A DNA stretch of 64,000 bases from Rhodopseudomonas rhenobacensis (GCF_014203125.1 NZ_JACHIH010000019.1:1-64000), one strand, 5' to 3'; counted from the first letter of the stretch, positions 37,074 to 46,458 are shown. The notes: generated by a model from the sequence alone, not told the origin. Translations and numbers: made by a program.

Positions 37074-37901
37074 CTAACCGGCCTTCATCAACCCGAGCCG
37101 GCTCGCCCCGATATAGAGCGCCAATGCTGCGGCGTTGGAGACGTTGAGGCTCTTGATCTCGCCCGGCATGTCGAGCCGCGCCAGCGCGCTGCAGGTCTGC
37201 CGCGTCAGCTGCCGCAGCCCCTTGCCCTCGGCGCCGAGCACCAGCGCCAGCGGCGCGGTGAGCGGAATCGTCGCGAGGTCGTCGCCGCCCTCGCTGTCGA
37301 GGCCCACGGTCTGAAAGCCGCGGTCGTTCAAGTCGGTCAGCGCACGCGCCAGATTCTGCACCGTGACCATCGGCACGAGCTCCAGCGCGCCGGAGGCGGA
37401 TTTCGCCAGCACGCCGGTGGCTTCCGGGCTGTGCCGGGCGGTGGTGACGATCGCCTTGACGGCAAACGCCGCCGCCGAGCGCAGAATCGCCCCGACATTG
37501 TGCGGGTCGGTGATCTGGTCGAGCACCAGCACGATGCCCTGCTGCGGCAGGGTGTCGAGCTCCGGCGGCTCCAGCGGGTCGGCTTCGGCGAGCAGGCCCT
37601 GATGCACCGCGTCGGGGCCGAGCCGCTGGTCGATCAGGCTCGGGCGGACGATCTCCGGCGTCACCCGGGTGTCGATGTTCTCGTCCGCGAGCCTGCGGGC
37701 GGCGTTCTCGCTGAGCAGCAATTTGCGAATCGTGCGCTGCGGATTGCCCAGCGCCGCCACCACGGTATGCCAGCCATAGAGGATGGCGGGGCCGTCGGGG
37801 CGGGAGTCGCGGTCGCGCCAGGGTTGCCCGCCGGCTTCCTTGGGGTTGCGGGCTTTGTTGGGACCACGTCCAAAACGCGGCTTTCGCTCGAAATCAGTCA
37901 T
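37074..37901 (-). CDS. rlmB: 23S rRNA (guanosine-2'-O-)-methyltransferase RlmB
   Basis: The 275-residue SpoU/TrmH-family enzyme methylates the 2'-O of a guanosine in 23S rRNA (G2251 in E. coli). An N-terminal basic extension (residues about 1-40) precedes the substrate-binding domain (LYGWHTVVAALGNP) and the knotted SAM domain, with DQITDPHNVGAILRSAAAF, LVLGAEGKGLRQLTRQTC and SLNVSNAAALALY. ATG 37901 is preferred over an upstream candidate at 37916. It stands alone, divergent from tRNA-Tyr. The RlmB name rests on overall pattern; other TrmH-family members are possible. Confidence 0.92.
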   Translation of the reverse strand: MTDFERKPRFGRGPNKARNPKEAGGQPWRDRDSRPDGPAILYGWHTVVAALGNPQRTIRKLLLSENAARRLADENIDTRVTPEIVRPSLIDQRLGPDAVHQGLLAEADPLEPPELDTLPQQGIVLVLDQITDPHNVGAILRSAAAFAVKAIVTTARHSPEATGVLAKSASGALELVPMVTVQNLARALTDLNDRGFQTVGLDSEGGDDLATIPLTAPLALVLGAEGKGLRQLTRQTCSALARLDMPGEIKSLNVSNAAALALYIGASRLGLMKAG

Positions 37902-38093
37902 CCCGGCTTGTCTCACGGGCTCCTCGGCTTGGCAATTCGACCGATGCCGCTCTGGCTCCCCGAAATTCGCCGTCGCATCGGTTGACTTTGGGGGCGGGGT
38001 TCGCCCATAACCGCGCCAAGATTGGATGCCCGCTAGCGGGCTTCGCTTTCGTCGCCGATCCGGGCATTGCGATGGCCGGCCGGCACGTCAAGC

Positions 38094-38179
38094 GGGGGAG
38101 TGTCCCGAGTGGCAAAGGGAGCTGACTGTAAATCAGCCGTCTTATGACTTCGAAGGTTCGAGTCCTTCTTCCCCCACCA
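38094..38179 (+). tRNA. tRNA-Tyr (anticodon GTA)
   Basis: The 86-nt gene includes an encoded CCA and a long variable arm, as expected for a class II tRNA. The acceptor GGGGGAG pairs with TTCCCCC, with one G-T wobble. The anticodon stem-loop is GCTGA-CTGTAAA-TCAGC (anticodon GTA), the variable arm CGTCTTATGACTTCG, and the T arm AAGGTTCGAGTCCTT. The 208 nt after it, up to torS, show no gene. Confidence 0.97.
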
Positions 38180-38387
38180 ATCACCTGAAAATCATCGAAG
38201 AAATTGCCAAAACAGGGTCCGAAATGGCCCGTTTTCCTGCGTCCGGAAATGACAAACCGAGGTCCGCCTGATCCTTCGTCGGCTTGACCTCGATCATGGT
38301 AACGGGTTCCCCGCTTTGTAGGATCAGCCGTCCTCGGAAAAGAGCTTGCCGCCGTCGCAGCCGCCGTTACCGATGGGGGCTCGCCGT

Positions 38388-41192
38388 ATGTTCCGCAGTT
38401 TCGTCTTCCGCAATTCCGTCGCGCGCTCGGTTTTGATGCTTTACTGGATCGCCGTCCTGGTGATCCTCGGCACCGCCGCCCAATTCGCGGTCTCGGCTTG
38501 GCGGAATGATTTTCGCGCGCGCGAGGTCGTCGATCTCGTGACTCTCGATCGCACGGTTTTCCAATCGACCGCCGAGGTTCGCCTGGAGATCGGCTCGGTG
38601 GGCGTCGCGCTGTTGCGTGATGATGATCCCAGCGCCGGCGTCGAACTCGGTCTCGGCGAAATGGTCGACGCCTGGCAGCGGGCGCAGGCCGCGCTCGCCG
38701 CCTCCGCGCTGCCCGATCGGGACCGGCTGATCGCCCGGCTGTCCCGCGCGGGAGCGGCGTTCCAGGCGGCGCGGCGCTATGTCGACGCCGAGGCCGCGCT
38801 GCCACGCGCGGCCCGCGACGCCACCCGCATCGAGCCATGGCGCATGGCGGTGTATGATCTCGCCGCCGCGATCGACGCCTTGGGCACTTCGGTCGGCCGG
38901 CAATTGCGCGCCCACGATCTGGAGCTCGGCGAGCTCGTCGCCATCCGGCAGATGTCTTTCACCATCCGGGACCGCTATTCGCGGCAATGCTCGGCGTTCC
39001 GCCCGGCGGTGCAACTCGACACGCCGCTGACGCCGGCCGAGCGCGACCGCTGGCGTGAAGACATCGGCGCCTATGCCGCGCTGTGGACGCAGATGCAGCG
39101 CATCGCCCTGCAATTGCCTGAAGCCACCGGATTTGCCCCGCTCGTCGCCGAAGGCCTGAGACGCACCGAGGCGGCGCAGGCCGTCATGACGAGGACACTC
39201 GACGGCCTGTCGGGCTCCGGAAGGCCGGCCTTCGACGCCGCGGCCTGGTCGGAGAACTGTGTCTCCGCCTATTCGTCGATTCTCGGGGTCGGCAGCCATG
39301 CGCTCGACCTCGAAACCCGGCAGGCCGACAACAGCCGTGCGGAAGCCTTTCGCACCGGCGCTATATCAACCGCCGTCCTGGTGCTGGTCGGCGTGCTCGG
39401 CTTCATTTCTCTGACCTTCGTCCGGACCCGGCTGTCGGCCCCGATGCGCAACATCGAGGCCGCGCTCGCCACCCTGCGGGCGGGCGACCTCGACACGCCG
39501 ATCCAGGTGCCACGATGGAATGACGAACCGAGCGCCATCATCCGGGCGCTCGAGGGATTCCGCCTGGAGGCGCTCGAGGCGCGTCGCATGCGAGTGCGGA
39601 TCGACCAGACCCGCGACGAAATGGTCCGACACTCGGAAAAGCTCGGCCGGACCAAGTCGCAATTCCTCGCCAACATGAGCCATGAAATCCGCACCCCGCT
39701 GCATGGGATTCTCGGAACCGTCCAGCTGCTTGCGCAAAGTCGGGTGAGCAACGAGCAGCGCGCCTGGGTGCAGGCGCTCGATCAGTCCGGTCGGCTGTTG
39801 CGCGATATCCTCGACGACATTCTCGACTTCACCCGTTTGGAGAGCGGTCGCATTCGGGTCGACACCGCGCTGTTCTCGCTCAGGGAACGCATCGCCATGG
39901 TCGACGCGACGATCCGCTCGTCGATGCAGCGCAAGGGGCTGGATTTCACGGTCGACATCGATCCGGAGCTTCCCGAGATGCTCTGCGGTGACGCGGGCAA
40001 GCTCGGCCAGATCCTGCTCAATCTGCTCGGCAACGCGGCGAAATTCACCAAGCAGGGCGGGGTTCGTCTTACTGTCGCCGGCGAGCCCGGGCGACCCGAC
40101 CTGCTGCACATCACCGTCGCCGATACCGGCATCGGGATTGCGCGCGACGCGCTCGCACACATCTTCGAGCCGTTCTCCCAGGCCGACGGATCGGTCGCCC
40201 GGCGGTTCGGCGGCTCGGGGCTCGGCCTTGCGGTCTGCCGGGGACTTCTCGATGCGCTCGGCGGTGAGATCGATCTGCAGACCGAGGTCGGTCACGGCAC
40301 CAGCTTCACGGTGCTGTTTCCGGTGGCCCTGGGGGAGAACGACGCGGCGCCCGTCGCCGACGGCGTGGATGAACTCGCGGACGAACTGCCCAAGCTTCAT
40401 GTGCTGGTCGCCGAGGACAATCCGGTCAATGCCCTGATCGTCCGTACCATGCTCGAGCGCGACGGGCATCGGGTCCGCCACGTCGAGACCGGCGGCGACG
40501 CGGTCGCGGCGGCCGGCGCGGAGGATTTCGACGTCGTCCTGATGGATCTCGCCATGCCGGGTCTCGACGGCACCAGTGCCTGCCGGCAGATCCGCGCCTG
40601 TGGCCATCCCACGCGGGCGGTGGTGCCTGTTCTGGCGGTTTCCGCCGGCGGCGCGTCGCCGGACGACATCGACGCCGGTTTCGACGGCCGGCTCGAAAAG
40701 CCGTTTCATCGCGAAGACCTGTTCTGCGCGCTTGCCGGGGCCATCGGCCTGCGATCGTCGCGGCGCGCAACACGGCGAGAGAGCCTGGGTGCGATCGGCG
40801 AGCAGGCGCGCGATCTCGGCGTCGACGGCGCCCGCAAGCTGGTCTCGCTTTATCTGTCGTCGCAGCCGCCGCTGCTGGCCGAGACCGTCGCGTCGGTGCG
40901 CCATGGCGATCACGACCAGGCGCGCTTACTCGCGCATCGCCTCAGGGGGGCCGCGGCGCATATCGGCGCCGACGATCTGGCCGCGGCCGCCGCGACGCTC
41001 GAACGCGCGGTGGCGGAAGACGGCGCCATCGTCACGGCCGCGGAGCGCCTTGCAACCCTCGGTCGAACGCATTTCGCGGCTTTCGCGGTCTATGCGGAGC
41101 ACGAGCTTGCGTGCGTCGGGAGCAACGCGGTCGCCAAGGATCGCGCCGCAATCGATCGCGCCTATCAGGCGACCTTTTCGGCGAAGACGTAG
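38388..41192 (+). CDS. torS: TorS/DorS-type hybrid sensor histidine kinase
   Basis: The 934-residue inner-membrane kinase senses S-/N-oxide respiration substrate, directly or through a partner. A first membrane helix (about 12-40) leads into a roughly 280-residue helical periplasmic sensor domain of TorS type, then a second helix (TAVLVLVGVLGFISLTFV) and HAMP. The HisKA box FLANMSHEIRTPLHG carries His432. The ATPase domain shows NLLGNAAKFTKQGG, DTGIGIARD and GGSGLGLAV. A receiver domain follows with phospho-acceptor Asp720 (VVLMDLAMPG), then an Hpt domain with His850 (LLAHRLRGAAAHIG). The His-Asp-His chain ends on TorR, encoded convergently with a 28-bp 3' overlap. Start is uncertain: ATG 38388, ATG 38373 or TTG 38346. 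No TorT-like binding protein is nearby. Confidence 0.92.
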   Translation: MFRSFVFRNSVARSVLMLYWIAVLVILGTAAQFAVSAWRNDFRAREVVDLVTLDRTVFQSTAEVRLEIGSVGVALLRDDDPSAGVELGLGEMVDAWQRAQAALAASALPDRDRLIARLSRAGAAFQAARRYVDAEAALPRAARDATRIEPWRMAVYDLAAAIDALGTSVGRQLRAHDLELGELVAIRQMSFTIRDRYSRQCSAFRPAVQLDTPLTPAERDRWREDIGAYAALWTQMQRIALQLPEATGFAPLVAEGLRRTEAAQAVMTRTLDGLSGSGRPAFDAAAWSENCVSAYSSILGVGSHALDLETRQADNSRAEAFRTGAISTAVLVLVGVLGFISLTFVRTRLSAPMRNIEAALATLRAGDLDTPIQVPRWNDEPSAIIRALEGFRLEALEARRMRVRIDQTRDEMVRHSEKLGRTKSQFLANMSHEIRTPLHGILGTVQLLAQSRVSNEQRAWVQALDQSGRLLRDILDDILDFTRLESGRIRVDTALFSLRERIAMVDATIRSSMQRKGLDFTVDIDPELPEMLCGDAGKLGQILLNLLGNAAKFTKQGGVRLTVAGEPGRPDLLHITVADTGIGIARDALAHIFEPFSQADGSVARRFGGSGLGLAVCRGLLDALGGEIDLQTEVGHGTSFTVLFPVALGENDAAPVADGVDELADELPKLHVLVAEDNPVNALIVRTMLERDGHRVRHVETGGDAVAAAGAEDFDVVLMDLAMPGLDGTSACRQIRACGHPTRAVVPVLAVSAGGASPDDIDAGFDGRLEKPFHREDLFCALAGAIGLRSSRRATRRESLGAIGEQARDLGVDGARKLVSLYLSSQPPLLAETVASVRHGDHDQARLLAHRLRGAAAHIGADDLAAAAATLERAVAEDGAIVTAAERLATLGRTHFAAFAVYAEHELACVGSNAVAKDRAAIDRAYQATFSAKT

Positions 41193-41893
41193 CCGAGACC
41201 GTATTCTGTCACGATGATCTGCGGCTTGCCCGGGTCGGCCTCGATCTTGCGGCGCAGCCGGCCGACCAGCACATCGACCGTGCGATCGTTGGAATCCCAC
41301 TCGCGGCTGCTCATCACATCGAGCAGATCGTTGCGGCTCATGATGCGCCCCGGGTGGCGGACCAGGGCCGCCAGCAGTTCGAACTCTGCCGAGGTCAGCC
41401 GCATCGACTCGCCGGCAGGCGAGGTCAGCCGGTGATTCTCGAGATCGAGACACCAGCCGGCGAACCGTCGCAATCGCTTGCCGCGCCCCGGATCGGTGAC
41501 CGCGCGGGTCCGGCGCAGCACCGTCTTCACGCGGGCCAGCACTTCGCGCGGAGAAAACGGCTTGGTGACATAGTCGTCGGCACCGAGTTCGAGGCCGATG
41601 ATGCGGTCGGCCTCTTCGGCGCGGCTGGTGATCAGGATGACCGGCACGTCGCTGTCGGCGCGGATCTCGCGCATCAGGGTGAGGCCGTCGCCATCGGGCA
41701 GCCGGATATCGAGCAGGATGAAGTCGATCTTTTCCCGCGCCATCAGCCGCCGCAGCTGGTCGGCCGTTTCGGCGCTGCGGACGGCGAAGCCGGCGTTCTG
41801 GAAATAGCTGACGAGGGTCGACTGGATCAGCGGTTCGTCATCGACGATTGCGATCACCACGTCGCTTGATTGCAGGGCGCCCTCGTTTCGCAT
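41165..41893 (-). CDS. torR: TorR/DorR-type OmpR-family response regulator
   Basis: The 242-residue regulator has a receiver domain (phospho-acceptor Asp62 in FILLDIRLPDGDG, Lys111 in DDYVTKPF) and a C-terminal winged-helix DNA-binding domain (LTSAEFELLAALVRHPGRIMSR, NDRTVDVLVGRLRRKIE, TEYGLGYVF). It should receive phosphate from the Hpt domain of the adjacent kinase and activate the divergent torC operon. The gene starts at ATG 41893, so the direct repeats at 41901-41940 lie immediately upstream of both torR and torC, allowing autoregulation as known for E. coli TorR. Confidence 0.93.
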   Translation of the reverse strand: MRNEGALQSSDVVIAIVDDEPLIQSTLVSYFQNAGFAVRSAETADQLRRLMAREKIDFILLDIRLPDGDGLTLMREIRADSDVPVILITSRAEEADRIIGLELGADDYVTKPFSPREVLARVKTVLRRTRAVTDPGRGKRLRRFAGWCLDLENHRLTSPAGESMRLTSAEFELLAALVRHPGRIMSRNDLLDVMSSREWDSNDRTVDVLVGRLRRKIEADPGKPQIIVTEYGLGYVFAEKVA

Positions 41894-41900
41894 TTCGCTG

Positions 41901-41940
41901 TTTTCAATTCGTTCACAATTGAGTTCGGGCCGTTCACGTT
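41901..41940. promoter_or_regulatory. Putative tor-box operator array
   Basis: The divergent torR/torC region holds four direct TTC-centred elements: TTTTCAATT (TTC at 41903), CGTTCACAAT (41912), AGTTCGGGCC (41924) and CGTTCACGTT (41933). Spacings are 9, 12 and 9, so alternating elements recur every 21 bp, two helical turns. The CGTTCAC core resembles the E. coli tor box CTGTTCATAT, which also occurs as direct repeats. Assignment to TorR is inference. Confidence 0.6.
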
Positions 41941-42016
41941 TCGCCCGGAGCTGGTTTACACCGCGCCGCTAGTTTTTCCGCACTAGGCAGATCCACAGAT
42001 ATCGACCGGTACGGAA

Positions 42017-43186
42017 ATGGCAAACCCTTTCATCGCAGTCGTCCGATTCATGAAGAAGCCCGTCGCCCTCGGAGCCGCCGGCTTGATCGGCGTGATCGTC
42101 GGCGTGGTCGGATGGGGGGCCTTCAACACCGCCATGGAAGCGACCTCTAGTTTAGAGTTCTGTACGTCTTGTCACGAGATGAGAGACAATGTCTTTCAGG
42201 AGTACAAGAAGACGATCCATTACTCGAACCCCGCCGGCGTCCGCGCGGTCTGTTCGGACTGCCACGTGCCGAAAGATTGGACCCACAAGATCATTCGCAA
42301 GGTCCAGGCTTCCAAGGAGGTCTGGGGCAAGATCACCGGCGTGATTGATACGCCGGAAAAATTCGAGAGCAAGCGCCTCGAACTCGCCAAACACGAGTGG
42401 GCGCGCATGAAGGCGTCCGACAGCCGGGAGTGCCGCAACTGCCACTCCTTCGAGGCGATGGATTTCACCCATCAGCGGCCGAAAGCCTCCAAGCAAATGC
42501 AGAAGGCCTTCAAGGAAGGCGGCACTTGCATCGACTGTCACAAGGGCATCGCGCATAAGTTGCCGGATATGTCGGGCGGCTTCCGCTCCAAGATGAAGGA
42601 CCTCAAAGCCGCGGGCCTGAAGGACGGCGGCAAAGCAGAGAAGAGCTTTGCGCTCACCACCTCGCCGGCCTGGGGCGATCTCGACAAGGCCGCCGCCGGC
42701 GGTTCGGGTGAAGGACGCATCCTGCCGGCCGCGCCCGTCACCGTGCTGAAGCTCTCGGGCGATCTGGCTCAAGTCCGCATCGATGGTTGGCAGCAGGCCG
42801 GCGCCGAGCGGCTGATCGTCGCGCTGCCCGGCAAGCGGATCATGCTCGCGGCGGTCTCTGCGGCGCTTGCTGAGACCGCGCAAGTGAAGTCGACCCGCCA
42901 CGACGACGAGACCGACCTCGATTGGAAAGAGGCCTCGATCGTGCTGTGGATGCCGAAGGCCAATCTCACCGCCGACCAAAAAGCGCTGTGGGCCTACGGC
43001 GCGGAAATGTTCGACGCGTCCTGCGGCGCCTGTCATTCGCCGGCTCCTCCCGGCCATTTCCCGGCAAACCAGTGGGTCGGCATCGTCAACGATATGAAGG
43101 CCAACACCTCGCTCGAGGAAGACGAAGTGCGCTTCCTGCAGGCCTACCTTCAGAACCATGCCCAGGACGTGGCGGGCGGTCACTGA
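42017..43186 (+). CDS. torC: Pentahaem c-type cytochrome TorC/DorC
   Basis: The 389-residue membrane-anchored quinol dehydrogenase passes electrons from the quinol pool to periplasmic TMAO/DMSO reductase. An N-terminal helix (about 16-38) anchors it. A NapC/NirT tetrahaem domain has CTSCH (49-53), CSDCH (79-83), CRNCH (139-143) and CIDCH (171-175). The C-terminal domain has the fifth site CGACH (336-340). The five-haem layout is that of TorC/DorC. It is the first gene of the structural operon, divergent from torR, with a 10-bp hairpin between it and torD. Confidence 0.96.
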   Translation: MANPFIAVVRFMKKPVALGAAGLIGVIVGVVGWGAFNTAMEATSSLEFCTSCHEMRDNVFQEYKKTIHYSNPAGVRAVCSDCHVPKDWTHKIIRKVQASKEVWGKITGVIDTPEKFESKRLELAKHEWARMKASDSRECRNCHSFEAMDFTHQRPKASKQMQKAFKEGGTCIDCHKGIAHKLPDMSGGFRSKMKDLKAAGLKDGGKAEKSFALTTSPAWGDLDKAAAGGSGEGRILPAAPVTVLKLSGDLAQVRIDGWQQAGAERLIVALPGKRIMLAAVSAALAETAQVKSTRHDDETDLDWKEASIVLWMPKANLTADQKALWAYGAEMFDASCGACHSPAPPGHFPANQWVGIVNDMKANTSLEEDEVRFLQAYLQNHAQDVAGGH

Positions 43187-43197
43187 CCGAAGTGTTG

Positions 43198-43221
43198 CCG
43201 CGTGGCGTGTTCGCCACGCGG
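43198..43221 (+). terminator. Intercistronic hairpin torC-torD
   Basis: A perfect 10-bp stem, CCGCGTGGCG / CGCCACGCGG, closes a TGTT loop 12 nt after the torC stop. There is no T tract, so it may reduce read-through or protect the torC mRNA 3' end rather than terminate fully. Confidence 0.6.
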
Positions 43222-43250
43222 CCAGGGGGCTCTCTCCCGGAGATCATTCG

Positions 43251-43883
43251 ATGAAGTTCAAATCCGCCGATCCGTTTCAGTCCGCCGATTGCTTTGCCGA
43301 ACTCGCCCGCCTGTTCGGCGCGCCGCTCGATGAGGTCGAGATCGCCGCGCTGTTCGAACGCGGACGCTTCGACGCGCTGCAGGCGCTGGACTGCGACCCG
43401 CGGCACGCGGTCGATCTGCGCGCCGCCATCGCTGCGGTGAAGTCGGCCGGCGATGCGGCGGCTGCGACGTCGCGGCTCAACAGCGTGTTCTGCCGGCTTT
43501 TCCTCGGCCTCGGCCCGACCCCGGAGACGCTGCCGATCGAATCGGCGCATCGCGGCGAGGGCCGACTGTTCCAGGAGCCGGCCGCGGTGATGAGCGAAAT
43601 GCTGACCGCCCACGGGCTCTGCCTGACCGAAAACTGCGCCGAGCCGCCGGATCACCTCGCCGTCGAACTGTCGCTGCTCGAGCAGTTCATCCGGCTGGAG
43701 GCAAGCCTCGTCGATCTCGACGAGCGGCCCGCGATCGCGTCGCTGCGCCGACGCCTCGCCGAATGGACGCCGGGCTTCGCCGAGGCCGTAACCTTGCACG
43801 ATCCGACCGGCTTCTACGCCGCGCTCGCCCGCATCCTGGTTCGTCTGCTCGATGACGTCGCCCTCGATACTGTTTCCGCCTGA
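43251..43883 (+). CDS. torD: TorD-family molybdoenzyme chaperone
   Basis: The 210-residue cytosolic chaperone belongs to the TorD/DmsD/NarJ family. These bind the Tat signal and core of the reductase before cofactor insertion and export. It is all-helical, with ADCFAELARLFGAPLDEVEIAALFERG at the N terminus, the family-typical RLFLGLGP region, and a C-terminal YAALARILVRLL helix. The start ATG 43251 follows CCCGGAGATCATTCG. Its place between torC and the reductase gene is the usual one. It probably serves the first reductase, whose twin-arginine signal is intact; whether it also serves the second is unknown. Confidence 0.88.
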   Translation: MKFKSADPFQSADCFAELARLFGAPLDEVEIAALFERGRFDALQALDCDPRHAVDLRAAIAAVKSAGDAAAATSRLNSVFCRLFLGLGPTPETLPIESAHRGEGRLFQEPAAVMSEMLTAHGLCLTENCAEPPDHLAVELSLLEQFIRLEASLVDLDERPAIASLRRRLAEWTPGFAEAVTLHDPTGFYAALARILVRLLDDVALDTVSA

Positions 43884-43896
43884 GCCGGAGCTCATC

Positions 43897-43962
43897 ATGA
43901 CCGCGCTTTCCCGTTTCGCGCGCGACGCGCGGCGCCCCCCGAATTTGTTCGGCCGCACCTGA
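43897..43962 (+). CDS. Possible 21-residue leader peptide between torD and torA
   Basis: A 21-codon frame starts at an ATG with GGAG about 7 nt upstream and ends at TGA 43962, inside the 108-nt gap between torD and the reductase gene. It encodes an Arg-rich peptide (SRFARDARRPP). It could be a translated leader or chance; there is no family to compare with. I include it because the ribosome-binding site is good and the gap is otherwise unexplained. Confidence 0.3.
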   Translation: MTALSRFARDARRPPNLFGRT

Positions 43963-43991
43963 CGGCCCGTTTCACTCCAAGGAGTTGCAAG

Positions 43992-46445
43992 ATGTCCCAG
44001 CCTGCCACCCACGCTCTCTCCCGCCGTCGCTTCCTCACCGCGGCAAGTACGCTTGCCGCCTCGTCGGCGTTGTCGCCGCTGTTCGGCATCAACCTCGCGA
44101 GCGCTGCGACGCCCGATGGCGAGATTTTGAGTTGTTCGAATTTCGGTGCGTTCTGGGCCAAGGTGCAGGCCGGCCGGGTGGTCGGAGTGAGGCCGTGGGA
44201 GGGCGATCCCCACCCGATCGCGACCATCGAGGGCGCCGTCGACCTCGCTTATTCGCCCTCGCGCATCCGCTATCCGATGGTGCGGCGGTCGTGGCTCGAA
44301 AAAGGCCCCGGCGCCGAACCCGAGACCCGCGGCCGCGATGACTTCGTCCGGGTGTCCTGGGACAAGGCGCTCGACCTCGTCGCCGCCGAGATCAAGCGCT
44401 GCGCCGCGATGGGACCGTGGTCGATCTACACCGGCTCCTATGGCTGGGGCCATTTCGGCCGGCTGTTCAACTCGCAGACCGGCCTGCGCCGGCTCTTCAA
44501 CCTGATGGGCGGTTCGGTCGGCTCGTCGTCGAACTACTCCAAGGCCGGCCTCGAGGCGATCATGCCCTACGTGCTCGGCCAGATCGACGCCGAGGGCCCG
44601 CAGACCTCGCACCAGACCATCCTCGAGAACACCGACCTCATCGTGTTCTGGGCCTGCGATCCGCTCAAGGACAATCACATCTCCACCAACGTGCCGGATC
44701 ACGGCGAATACGGCTGGTTCGAGGCGATGAAGAAGGCCGGCAAGAAGGCGATCTTCATTGATCCGATTAAGACCGAGGGATGCAAACTCCTCAACGGCGA
44801 ATGGCTGCCGGTGCGGCCGCATTCCGACGTGGCGCTCGCGCTCGGCATCGCCCATGTGCTGATCACCGAGAACCTCGCCGACAAGAAATTCCTCGCCGAC
44901 TACACCACCGGCTGGGAGGTCTTTTTCGACTACGTGACCGGCAAGCCTGACGGCACGCCGAAGACGCCGGAATGGGCGGCGGAAAAGACCGAGATCCCGG
45001 CCGAGACCATCCGCGAGCTCGCCCGTCGCTTCGCCAAGGGCCGCACCATGCTGGTCTCCGGCTGGACGCCGCAGCGCCAGCAGCACGGCGAGCAGTTCCC
45101 GTGGGTCTTCGTCACGCTTGCGGCGATGATCGGCCAGATCGGCTTGCCCGGCGGCGGCTTCAGCCAGCGCTACCATCTCGACAATGCCGGCGCGCCGCAG
45201 GCCGATAGCCCGGCGCTGTCGACCACCATGCAGGCCGGCAAACGCAAGGAGACGATGCCCTGGCCGAAGGAGAAGGGCGCCGAGACGATTCCCGTCGCCC
45301 GCATCGTCGACATGCTGATGAACCCCGGCAAACCCTACGAGCACAACGGCAAGACCTTCATCTATCCCGACGTCAAGATGACCTATTGGGTGGGCGGCAA
45401 TCCGCTGCATCACCATCAGGACCGCAACCGTCAGGTCGCGGCCTGGAAGAAGTTCGACACCGTCATCGTGCAGGACTTCCAGTGGACCGCCTCGGCGCGC
45501 TTCGCCGATATCGTGCTGCCGGCGGCGACCGGGCTCGAGCGCGAAGACATCGAGGGGCTCGGCGTCGTCACCCGCAAGGCGTACTTCGCCGTGCGCAAGG
45601 TGATCGAGCCGCTGTACGAGGCGAAGTCGGACTACGTCATCTTCCAGATGCTCGCCGAGAAGCTCGGCATTGAGCCGGAGTTTTCCGACGGCAAGACCGA
45701 ACTGGACCGGGTCAAGCAGGTCTATGCCGCGGCCTTGGAGCAGGCCACGGCCAAGAAGATTCCGATGCCGGATTTCGATGCGTTCTGGAAAGCCGGCATC
45801 GTCGAATTCGCCACCCCGGAGAAGAACGTGCGGCGGACCAAGTACGCGCAATTCCGCGAGGATCCGCTGCTCAATCCATTGCCGACGCCGTCCGGCAAGA
45901 TCGAGATCTTCTCCAAGACCATCGCGAAGTTCGGCTATGACGACTGCCCGCCGCACGCCACCTGGCTCGAGCCGGTCGAATGGCTCGGAGCCAAGGAGAA
46001 GAAGTACCCGCTGCACGTCAATTCGAACCATCCGGACTACCGGCTGCATTCGCAGTTGAACGGCACCAAGGTGCGGGCGATCTATGCCGCCGCGGGGCGC
46101 GAGCCTTGCACGATCAACACCCGCGACGCCGCCGCGCGCGGCATCAAGGCCGGCGATGTGGTGCGCGTGTTCAACGATCGCGGCCAGTGTCTCGCCGGGG
46201 CCGTCGTCTCCGACGATATCCGCCCCGGCGTGATCCAGCTGCAGGAAGGCGGCTGGTACGATCCGGTGAAGGCCAACGAGCCGAACGCGCTGTGCAAATA
46301 CGGCGACGTCAACGTGCTGACGCTCGACATCCCGACCTCACGGCTCGCGATGGCCACCTCGGCGCATACCTGCATGGCCGACGTCGAGCTGTTCAAGGGC
46401 GAGCTGCCCAAGGTGTCGGTGTTCGACCAGCCGAAAAACGGTTGA
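43992..46445 (+). CDS. torA: Periplasmic DMSO/TMAO reductase, molybdopterin (DorA-like)
   Basis: The 817-residue enzyme reduces S- or N-oxides with a bis-MGD molybdenum centre. The Tat signal is canonical: SRRRFLTA followed by a hydrophobic stretch and an ASA cleavage region near residue 38. The Mo-ligand Ser183 lies in SSSNYSKAG. Tyr150 and Trp152 (SYGWG) lie 33 and 31 residues before it, the same spacing as Tyr114/Trp116 to Ser147 in Rhodobacter DMSO reductase. There is no Fe-S motif, as expected for this single-subunit class. The Tyr points to activity on S-oxides as well as N-oxides. It is downstream of torD; a strong hairpin follows the stop. dorA would be an equally fair name. Confidence 0.94.
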   Translation: MSQPATHALSRRRFLTAASTLAASSALSPLFGINLASAATPDGEILSCSNFGAFWAKVQAGRVVGVRPWEGDPHPIATIEGAVDLAYSPSRIRYPMVRRSWLEKGPGAEPETRGRDDFVRVSWDKALDLVAAEIKRCAAMGPWSIYTGSYGWGHFGRLFNSQTGLRRLFNLMGGSVGSSSNYSKAGLEAIMPYVLGQIDAEGPQTSHQTILENTDLIVFWACDPLKDNHISTNVPDHGEYGWFEAMKKAGKKAIFIDPIKTEGCKLLNGEWLPVRPHSDVALALGIAHVLITENLADKKFLADYTTGWEVFFDYVTGKPDGTPKTPEWAAEKTEIPAETIRELARRFAKGRTMLVSGWTPQRQQHGEQFPWVFVTLAAMIGQIGLPGGGFSQRYHLDNAGAPQADSPALSTTMQAGKRKETMPWPKEKGAETIPVARIVDMLMNPGKPYEHNGKTFIYPDVKMTYWVGGNPLHHHQDRNRQVAAWKKFDTVIVQDFQWTASARFADIVLPAATGLEREDIEGLGVVTRKAYFAVRKVIEPLYEAKSDYVIFQMLAEKLGIEPEFSDGKTELDRVKQVYAAALEQATAKKIPMPDFDAFWKAGIVEFATPEKNVRRTKYAQFREDPLLNPLPTPSGKIEIFSKTIAKFGYDDCPPHATWLEPVEWLGAKEKKYPLHVNSNHPDYRLHSQLNGTKVRAIYAAAGREPCTINTRDAAARGIKAGDVVRVFNDRGQCLAGAVVSDDIRPGVIQLQEGGWYDPVKANEPNALCKYGDVNVLTLDIPTSRLAMATSAHTCMADVELFKGELPKVSVFDQPKNG

Positions 46446-46458
46446 TCCCAATCTGTTT

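Noticed and set aside
43086-46049. 987-codon minus-strand open frame opposite torC, torD and the reductase gene
   Set aside because: It crosses three genes with strong family evidence on the other strand and shows no motif of its own.
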